Of a stretch of 64,000 nucleotides of DNA, positions 57,801 through 64,000 are shown in pieces (the first letter of the stretch is position 1; every line of letters starts with the position of its first letter). The DNA comes from Nitzschia sp. pyKryTriq1 (lineage: Eukaryota; Bacillariophyta; Bacillariophyceae; Bacillariales; Bacillariaceae). Under the pieces are notes generated by a model. The model saw nothing but the letters and a program-made list of their open reading frames with translations. It searched no databases and was not told where the DNA came from. Made by a program: the position numbers and the translations under genes. Location: assembly GCA_956465555.1 (NCBI GenBank), contig OY101118.1:992001-1056000 (forward strand), read 5' to 3'.

Positions 57801-59980
57801 CCTCTGATCGATCCAGATGCTGCAATCTGGAGGATGATCAATGGTCATGGAAATGGAGAACCCTGTTCAAAATGTCCCTTTTGCTGTGGATTTCCAACAC
57901 TGACGAAGCTGTAAGTGTGGTAATTGGCCTGGACTGGTCCTCAACTCCTCGGCTGGTTTATGATTCTAACACTCTGCTCAAACTTAGGTACAAGCTTGGT
58001 GACCATCTGGCACTCCTCCAAGCTTTCAAGCGCCCTGGGTCCGGTGACGTGGGCTCTCCACAGAATGTCGATTTTGTGAAGGACCTTGAATTTGCTAAAG
58101 TGGCTCTTCCTCATGTCGTCGATCATCTCCCTGGGGAATCGTTCATCCGACAGGATGGTATGATGGACGATCATTTTGCCCTTTCCGGAAAATTGAAGGT
58201 GTTGGATAAACTTCTCCAAAATTTCTCCAAAGAGGATTCCAAGGTCTTGTTGTTTTCATTTTCGACGCAAACCCTAGACTTGGTTCAAAACTATTTGAGA
58301 GCAAGTGGGCATTCGTATCTGCGCATGGACGGGACGACGGCACCTTCCATACGACAAGAAACGGCCGATGCGTTCAACAGCGATCCAACAAAGTTCATTT
58401 TCTTGCTCTCGACGAGGGCGATGGGAACCGGGCTCAATCTAACTTCAGCCAACAAGGTGATCATATTTGACGTGGAGTGGAATCCAAGCAACGACGAGCA
58501 GGCTCAGGATCGAGCGTATCGTATTGGTCAAGAACGCGATGTCGAAGTGTTTCGCCTGGTTGCACAAGGCACCATTGACGAGCTGAAGTATTTAAGGCAA
58601 TTGTACAAGGTTCACCTGAAGCAAGAAACGTTGGTCCACAACGACGAATCTTCGAAACAAGCTGCACGATTATTCCGAGGTGTTCAGGGAGACAGTGCCC
58701 GAAAAGGGGAGCTTTTTGGGTACGAAAATCTTTTCCGATTCAAAGACGGGTCTTTCCTGAGTGATATATGGAAGAAGACAGGACGCAAGATGGAAGATAA
58801 ACACAGGAAGGGTGACTTGGTGGTGCACGAAGCTTCCAAGTTGACTGACGCACTACTTGGCCTCGGAAGCAGCAAAGCGCTCGAGGATGTCTTACAAGAC
58901 GAATCAAATAGTATCGAAAATAATATCGTTGGGAATGCGACCGGAGAAATAGAGGATGTAGAACCTACAGCCAATGACAGCAGCGGCTCCGCCAGGGAAG
59001 ATGTGGGAAGTGGCAATGAAGCTGACGCGCCTGCCTTTGTCCATGGCGATTTGTTCCGTGAAGATCGTGGAAGAGCCGCCGTTGAAGAAGGCGACGACGG
59101 TTTTGACGAAGAAATGGGCGGCGGAACCCAGAACATCGTCGCACTTATTGAACATGATGCTGCAGTGGCCGACACTGGTAACGAGTCTGGAGAGGAAGGT
59201 ACCGAAAATGGAAATGAAGCTGGTGGCGATTCTCTCGATGCCCAGGCCTTTGATCATGGAGATCTGTTTCGTGACGATCGTGGTAGAGCTGCTATCGAAG
59301 AAGGTGAGGACGGTTTTGACGAAGAAATGGGGGGTGGCACTCAAAACATGGTCGCTATCTACGAAGGCGGTGTTGCAATGCCAGATAATCCACAGGACGG
59401 CCGCATGGATTACGGAGAGGAAAACGCGGACAACGACGCAGAATCCGCGACAGGCGGAGCCCTTGAAGAAGAACCGATCCGACACAACCATCTTCCCGGA
59501 CGCCGCTTTGACGCACCACCACCACCAATACGTGGACCGAGACCCTCTATCAATGCAGCCATAGTACACGCTGTGCAGCCACCTCGTCTCGAGGAACCAG
59601 TGTGGGTTGCCGATTCCGAGTCAGAACCAGACACAAACTATGTGGATGGTACACGAAGCATCGAGCAAGAAGATGACCCAGATGACGCAGCTGATGCGTC
59701 GAATGGAGGAGCGGTTGGCGAAAGGTTGAGTCCTCGGATCAAACAAGAGGAAGATAATGCTAAGCGTGAGACCACCAGCAGAGCAGCAAAGGCTATCGAG
59801 ACGAATCGAGTTCGTTCGGTGAGCCGATCTCCTGCAGCGGGGCCGAACGTCAATCTATTCGGCTCGCCATCGGTTCAACTCAAAGACAAGTCAACGACAT
59901 TCTCGGCAAATGATCTATTTCTTCCAACCTACAAGAAGAAAAAGAAGAAAAAGAAGAAACGGAAGAAATCAGACACTTGA
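54855..59980 (+). CDS. ERCC6L2: SNF2-family ATPase, ERCC6L2 (SWITCH2)-like, 1590 aa
   Basis: Five exons: 54855-56419, 56537-57044, 57133-57329, 57401-57910 and 57988-59980, with GT-AG introns of 71-117 bp. The ATPase motors read YLAPFQQDGVKFM, LGDDMGCGKTVQ (motif I), VPSTVLDNWKRE, DEFHKFK (motif II, where most relatives have DEAH), GMTGTLMQN, then SFSTQTLD, GTGLNLTSANKVIIFDVEWN and QAQDRAYRIGQ (about residue 1100). After the motor, LRQLYKVHLKQ, ARLFRGVQGD and KGELFGYENLFRF match ERCC6L2, a DNA-repair helicase relative, rather than CSB or RAD54. A cysteine-rich stretch (CSKCPFCCG) lies between the lobes. The N-terminal 480 residues are charged and disordered. The C-terminus has a duplicated unit and ends in a Lys-rich nuclear signal. 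Confidence 0.9.
59033..59355 (+). repeat. Two in-frame copies of a 71-codon unit in ERCC6L2-like gene
   Basis: Copies start at about 59033 and 59246, 213 bp apart. Each encodes HGDLFRxDRGRAA(V/I)EEG followed by DGFDEEMGGGTQN and an Asp/Glu-rich spacer. The core of about 36 residues is nearly identical while the spacer has diverged, which suggests the core is under selection, perhaps as a short binding motif. Confidence 0.85.
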
Positions 59981-60559
59981 AAATTGATTTTCCTAACTAG
60001 TAGACTACCACTTCAGAAGAATCATCGTCCCGTGGGGTCTTGCTTGACGTACGTAGCTTGAATAAATAGAGATGAGGGGCGAGGCGGGAGGCGGCCGAGA
60101 ACAGCATACATACCGGTACTGTTCGTACTACATTAACTATGTTTATGTACCGGTACTCCCTGGGTCGTACAGTACCGGGGTAGGGTCTGTACTCGTACTC
60201 TGTAGGTGGGTACAGTCTGGTAATCGTACTGTACGCTGTACCTGGTACCACAGGGTACTGTACCGTACCGTAGGCACGCTACGCATACAGTAGACTACTG
60301 CACGTGTACCGTACGCGCTAGGCAACGCAACCACCGTCTGTCCGGTGCACGTGGCACGTCATTCCTTGCCCTTCTTCGGATTTCAACGGGTCGAAAACCG
60401 AAAACCCCCACAAGCAAAGGTCGACCATGATTGCATTGCATATATTCCATACCGTACTCGTAGACCAAACAAGTAGATACGGCACAGTCTCGTTATCGTC
60501 ATTTTTGAAGAATCTACTATCTACGAGTAGACTTAATACATATAATCATACAAGCAACC
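59981..60559. other. Intergenic spacer rich in TACCGGTA and TACTGTAC words
   Basis: 579 bp between two plus-strand genes. TACCGGTA occurs near 60112 and 60149, and 60165-60320 is crowded with GTACTGTAC, GGTACC and CGTACTG words. No gene is supported. Confidence 0.45.
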
Positions 60560-61150
60560 ATGGAAGGAATGATGCCAGGAGGTATTGCGGGACTGGGCGG
60601 TATGCCTGGTGGCGCGGGGGGAGCTGCCGAGCCGAGTGATGATGGCAAGATGTTGGACCTCTCCGTCAAGATCGACAAATCGGCTTGTTACGCACGCAAC
60701 GAAGCAGTGGGATATTCCATGTCCAATTTGTTTATCGGAGACTCGAGACTAGGATGCAAAAGTGACGCAGATGAGCAACTGATCCTGCATGTGGCCTTTC
60801 AAGAATTCGTTAAGGTCAAGACAATCAAGTTTGTCGCCTTCAACAATGGAGAGAACCCCGAATGCAACCCATCCACGGTCAAAATTTTTGTGAACCGCGA
60901 AAACCTGGGCTTCGAAGACATTGAAGACGTGGATCCAACACAGGTTCTCGAGCTGACAGCGGAAGACTTGCGTGAGAGCTCGGAGCCGATCATGACAAAG
61001 TTTGTCAAGTTCCAGCGAGTGAAAAGTCTGACCTTTTTCGTGGAAGAAAACAATGGAGGGGAGGTTACGGCACTGGGGTCGCTTAAATTGATGGGCCGTC
61101 CCGTTGCAACGACCAATATGAGCGAATTCAAGAAGAATCCGAATGAATGA
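60560..61150 (+). CDS. PITHD1: PITH-domain protein (PITHD1-like), 196 aa
   Basis: A single exon; ATG lies in a good context (CAACCATGG). A Gly/Met-rich lead of about 28 residues is followed by one PITH domain covering the rest. Recognisable blocks are DLSVKIDKSACYARNE, DADEQLILHVAFQEFVKVKT, NNGENPECNPSTVKIFVNRE, GFEDIEDVDPTQVLEL and RVKSLTFFVEENNGGEVTAL. PITH domains occur at the C-terminus of thioredoxin-like protein 1, where they bind the 26S proteasome, and alone in PITHD1. There is no thioredoxin domain here, so it is the stand-alone type. A proteasome role is an inference from the family. Likely cytosolic or nuclear. Confidence 0.93.
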   Translation: MEGMMPGGIAGLGGMPGGAGGAAEPSDDGKMLDLSVKIDKSACYARNEAVGYSMSNLFIGDSRLGCKSDADEQLILHVAFQEFVKVKTIKFVAFNNGENPECNPSTVKIFVNRENLGFEDIEDVDPTQVLELTAEDLRESSEPIMTKFVKFQRVKSLTFFVEENNGGEVTALGSLKLMGRPVATTNMSEFKKNPNE

Positions 61151-61915
61151 GTGGATTCAAAAAGAATCCGAATGAAAATGTAGGCGTCCGTTTTTACACA
61201 AGAACCATCGTCTCGTTGTATGTTGTACTAGTTCAAGAGGGGAAAGTGCTTGAAGCTGGAGAAGTTATAAAATATCCGCGTGTCTTTCTTTCAAGGTTGT
61301 TGTAGTCGTACACACAGACGGATGAATGGATGTGAATGCCATAAGATGCCCAAGTAGTCACCCATTCTCGTGTTCTACCAAGTTTCTACTGAACTTTTTC
61401 AACAACAAAAGCAAAGCTTGTATGTACCCGGTATTTCAACTAGCACCAACCCGGCTAAGATCATGCAGTCATGTAGTCTACATTAGTCTCTCTACCCGCT
61501 ACAGTACGCTCTAAGGAGGATAGTTACTGTCGTGCCGGTTCGTGTACCTACCGGTAGTTTCAGTATTCGTTGCGGTGTTGTGTTTTAGCTACAGTAGGAC
61601 AGTACTTCGTAGAGTACATATAGTACAGTAGAAGTAGCACCAGCTACTCTAGCTACTGTAGCTCTCTCTCTACTACTCTACTAGTACAGAGAGAGAGAGT
61701 AGAGAGAGTAGTAACGAGCTAGCTCCTAGCTAGCTCACCATCCAGTCGATCCACACGACTCAATCTACCAACGCTCGTCGCACTCACTCTCGTCACCGCA
61801 AAACGTGTTGTGTTGCATCAATGCAGAGGATCTTCGACCTTTGACGTTCCAACCACCCACCCGCCACCCACTTCTACTCTGCCTGCAAGCACCCACCCAT
61901 GATCTCATTTAGACA
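61151..61915. other. Intergenic spacer with CT/GA inverted tracts
   Basis: 765 bp. A CT-rich run (about 61660-61682) is followed by a GA-rich run (61687-61713), which can fold back imperfectly. AGCTAGCTCCTAGCTAGCTC, itself repetitive, follows. One TACCGGTA lies at about 61550. This is probably the promoter of the downstream gene. Confidence 0.45.
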
Positions 61916-63262
61916 ATGGTAGTTGTGGAGCACTTGATTAGCCCGGCAACACTGCCACGACCCGTTAGTGGGGTACCAAGCCTATCTGTGCTCTCCTACA
62001 ATGTGCTACTTCCCAACAGCGTCGATGGGTGGTGGAATTTCAAAATGTACAACCCGCCCCTCGTAGAGGAAAAGGATTGGCACATTTCTAGCTGGGATTA
62101 TCGGCGGGGGCTGTTGAAAGAAAGAATTCAAAAAGTGGATGCGGACGTTGTCTGCTTTCAAGAAATTGCACCCGAAAGCTTTCAAGACGACTTTTCCTTC
62201 ATGTTCGACTTGGGCTACGACGGAGTGGAACTATACAAGAAAGGGCGCTTTCGACCGGCCACGTTTTGGAAGACTTCTCACTGCACCCTGGCCAGTCCTG
62301 CAGTTCACAAAGACCGCTCTCTCTTGACGGCCTTTGATCTCAATGACTTTGCAACAGACTCGCAACCCTGGTACGTTGCCAACGTTCACTTGCAGGCAGG
62401 CAAGAATGGGCCTCGGCGTGTACGACAGATCAATGATGCCATCAAGGGGGTGCTGACGCTGGCAAGAAAGCTCAAGGATCCTGAACCAGAGAAGAATATT
62501 CGTTTGATTGTTTGCGGCGACATGAATGGTGGGCAGGAATGTGGGGCGGTGCACTACTTGGAGAAAGGTTTCGTAGACGAGCACTTTCTAGAGGACAATG
62601 AACAAGTTTCCTCGGGGAGAAAAGATTTACCATTAGCACAGCCCATGATAGATGCGGCTGATTTCGCCGAGCGTTCCGATGGTAGCGGGTGTCCACCAAC
62701 CATGGTGGTCGCAGAATTGATGTCATCGTTAATGCAAGACGCCACCTACGATACCCCTACCATGAGCCAGGACATGCTGGACCGACTAGAGCGGATATAC
62801 AATCGGTTGGCGACAGGAGATGACGGGGTAATGACCCGACAAGATGTCGAGCAGTGGCTGATTAAAATTAACCACGAGCTTGGCCGCGGCGACGAATATC
62901 GAAACGCCGCTCTGGAAATGGGATGGGTGGATCCAAATCCAGATGATGACGAAACCTGGGATGTTAAGAAAAGAAGAATCGAGCTTCCGGCGGAAGGTAT
63001 CCTTACTCTGGAAGGCTTTCAGAACGTATACCGAAAGGAACTAGAAGGTGGTAAATTTTGGGGGATTGCGCACGACATGGCAGTGCTGGCCGATCCTCTG
63101 CCAGATGAAGGTCTTTTCACCGCGCGATATGATCGGATGTATTGTTCGTGTGCACTGCAACCAACAGCTGTTTTGGACACAACAGCGACGAAGCCATGTC
63201 CCAGCAACGAAGAACCTTCGGACCATTTGCCGATTGCAGCCTCTTTTCAGTTGGCATCTTAA
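61916..63262 (+). CDS. Endonuclease/exonuclease/phosphatase (CCR4/nocturnin-like fold) protein with EF-like loops, 448 aa
   Basis: A single exon. The EEP fold is marked by SVLSYNVLLPNS at the start, the metal-binding Glu in CFQEIAPESF, VANVHLQAGKN, CGDMNGGQ (usually GDFN) and the closing SDHLPIAASFQL. Such enzymes cleave phosphodiesters in RNA, DNA or small molecules. Between the two halves (about residues 285-380) is an insertion with two degenerate EF-hand loops around TGDDGVMTRQDVEQW and EGILTLEGFQ; position 1 acidic residues are missing, so calcium binding is doubtful. Plants have a similar 'calcium-binding EEP' family, and this may be its diatom counterpart. The substrate is unknown. No targeting peptide is evident. 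The stop is only 17 bp from that of the convergent gene. Confidence 0.83.
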   Translation: MVVVEHLISPATLPRPVSGVPSLSVLSYNVLLPNSVDGWWNFKMYNPPLVEEKDWHISSWDYRRGLLKERIQKVDADVVCFQEIAPESFQDDFSFMFDLGYDGVELYKKGRFRPATFWKTSHCTLASPAVHKDRSLLTAFDLNDFATDSQPWYVANVHLQAGKNGPRRVRQINDAIKGVLTLARKLKDPEPEKNIRLIVCGDMNGGQECGAVHYLEKGFVDEHFLEDNEQVSSGRKDLPLAQPMIDAADFAERSDGSGCPPTMVVAELMSSLMQDATYDTPTMSQDMLDRLERIYNRLATGDDGVMTRQDVEQWLIKINHELGRGDEYRNAALEMGWVDPNPDDDETWDVKKRRIELPAEGILTLEGFQNVYRKELEGGKFWGIAHDMAVLADPLPDEGLFTARYDRMYCSCALQPTAVLDTTATKPCPSNEEPSDHLPIAASFQLAS

Positions 63263-63279
63263 CAAATAGAACCAAACTG

Positions 63280-64000
63280 CTAAGAAGTGTTTTCTCCTTT
63301 CCTGGAGAGAAACTCTCGAATGCCGCGAGTCTTTTTTGCCTGTGACCCGTCGAGTGATTTAGTGGCACTTCTTTTGAGTCCAACGGATGGCCTGGTGCTT
63401 GTTTTGGTGACGGAAAGCCATCTATGAATGCTGGACTTGAACTGAACTTGCCGCTTTTCGCGCCCTTGGATCGCAGCAGCCATGCGAACTTCCGACCGGA
63501 CATCCGCTGGCAGTTGAGACAGCATGGATAAATCAATGCCTTGGCTATCAATTTGGGGTGCCCCCTTGGGACTTGGCGTGACTTCCAGTTGTTTATAATT
63601 GTAGACTTTCGGGTCCACATCTTCTTGCTCCGACGATTTCTCGGGAAACCCCGTCGCTAGCAAATCTGGGGAAGATGCCTCCTCGATGTCCTCCTGGGAC
63701 GCAAAAGAAACTACCGTAGCTTGTTGAGACTCTTCTTGGGATGATGGTTTGCAAATTTCCGATATCGGAAGAATCTCGTCAGAATTCTGAAAATCTTCAG
63801 TTTTCTTGTAGTTCGACCCCTGTACCGTGTTACCACCAGACGCTGGATGTGAATTTGCTTCCGTATTCTCAATTCCTGAACTAGGATGAATCATCCCTAT
63901 CGACGATGATTCTCCGTGAGCATCTGATTGAACTAGTACAGCATTTTGTTCTTTCGGCTCTTCCATTTCGACGCAATCGTCTTCTTCTCCTGGTGTCATT
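63280..64000 (-). CDS. C-terminal part of a protein with a UBM-like ubiquitin-binding motif (5' end outside window)
   Basis: The frame is open to the edge of the window and stops at TAG 63280-63282. An ATG occurs at 63997-63999, but with no room to judge it, I treat the gene as partial. The first ~140 residues are acidic, Ser/Glu/Gln-rich and probably disordered. Then comes GIDLSMLSQLPADVRSEVRM, which fits the UBM pattern (hydrophobic-LP-x-x-hydrophobic-R-x-E) of Rev1 and Pol iota; a comparable LPPxxxxE segment also occurs in XPG-type nucleases. The tail is basic and ends TRGIREFLSRKG, weakly like a PCNA-interacting peptide. Translesion polymerase or repair nuclease are both possible; the catalytic part is outside the window. 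Confidence 0.5.
   Translation of the reverse strand, partial: MTPGEEDDCVEMEEPKEQNAVLVQSDAHGESSSIGMIHPSSGIENTEANSHPASGGNTVQGSNYKKTEDFQNSDEILPISEICKPSSQEESQQATVVSFASQEDIEEASSPDLLATGFPEKSSEQEDVDPKVYNYKQLEVTPSPKGAPQIDSQGIDLSMLSQLPADVRSEVRMAAAIQGREKRQVQFKSSIHRWLSVTKTSTRPSVGLKRSATKSLDGSQAKKTRGIREFLSRKGENTS

Noticed and set aside
58904-59569. Antisense and shifted frames over the ERCC6L2 C-terminus
   Set aside because: They exist only because the repeated acidic region is open in several frames.
1-64000. CRISPR arrays, operons, rRNA genes or a replication origin
   Set aside because: No regularly spaced repeats, no tight same-strand gene runs, no rRNA-like sequence and no sign of organellar or bacterial DNA were seen.

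Overview
The window is nuclear DNA of a diatom, most likely a pennate one. Several genes begin with a signal peptide that ends in an ASAFAP-like motif (phenylalanine just after the predicted cleavage site), the mark of proteins imported into a complex red-derived plastid. These include a fucoxanthin-chlorophyll light-harvesting protein, a zeaxanthin epoxidase and a CSP41-like epimerase. Introns are few and short (60-133 bp, all GT-AG), genes lie on both strands, and a fossil fragment resembles the copia elements known from diatoms. All exon joins are my own reading, from reading-frame continuity, splice consensus and family motifs.

Layout. 1-7 kb: the end of an RS-rich protein, a 2OG-Fe(II) oxygenase, a copia fossil, a two-pore K+ channel with EF hands and zeaxanthin epoxidase. 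8-14 kb: CSP41-like epimerase, an ADPRM-like metallophosphoesterase, a second 2OG oxygenase and a BSD-domain protein. 14.4-28.6 kb: one giant gene for Tra1/TRRAP, read through eight certain exons plus one probable extra intron. 28.6-34.4 kb: a DEAD-box helicase, a 2.5 kb stretch with no recognisable gene, and a PhyH-type oxygenase. 35.6-45.1 kb: SNM1/PSO2 nuclease, TRAPPC10/Trs130 and uracil-DNA glycosylase. 45.7-54.2 kb: an LHC protein, a LYR-motif protein, an AKR7-type aldo-keto reductase, Ada2 and ETF-beta. 54.8-64 kb: an ERCC6L2-like SNF2 ATPase, a PITH protein, an endonuclease/exonuclease/phosphatase protein with EF-like loops, and a partial gene with a UBM-like ubiquitin-binding motif.

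Functional themes. Tra1 and Ada2 are both SAGA subunits. SNM1, UNG, ERCC6L2 and perhaps the UBM protein belong to DNA repair or damage tolerance. ZEP, LHC, the channel, the CSP41-like protein and probably the helicase act in the plastid. There are no operons. Genes are mostly arranged convergently or divergently, and five convergent pairs have stop codons only 17-55 bp apart.

Non-coding DNA is marked by a palindrome, TACCGGTA. I count about 24 copies by eye, 23 of them outside coding sequence. GAC/GTC trinucleotide tracts recur in several 5' leaders. I found no clearly new defence or metabolic system. The most unusual signals are the TACCGGTA distribution, the plastid-type leader on the K+ channel and the repair-gene neighbourhood.
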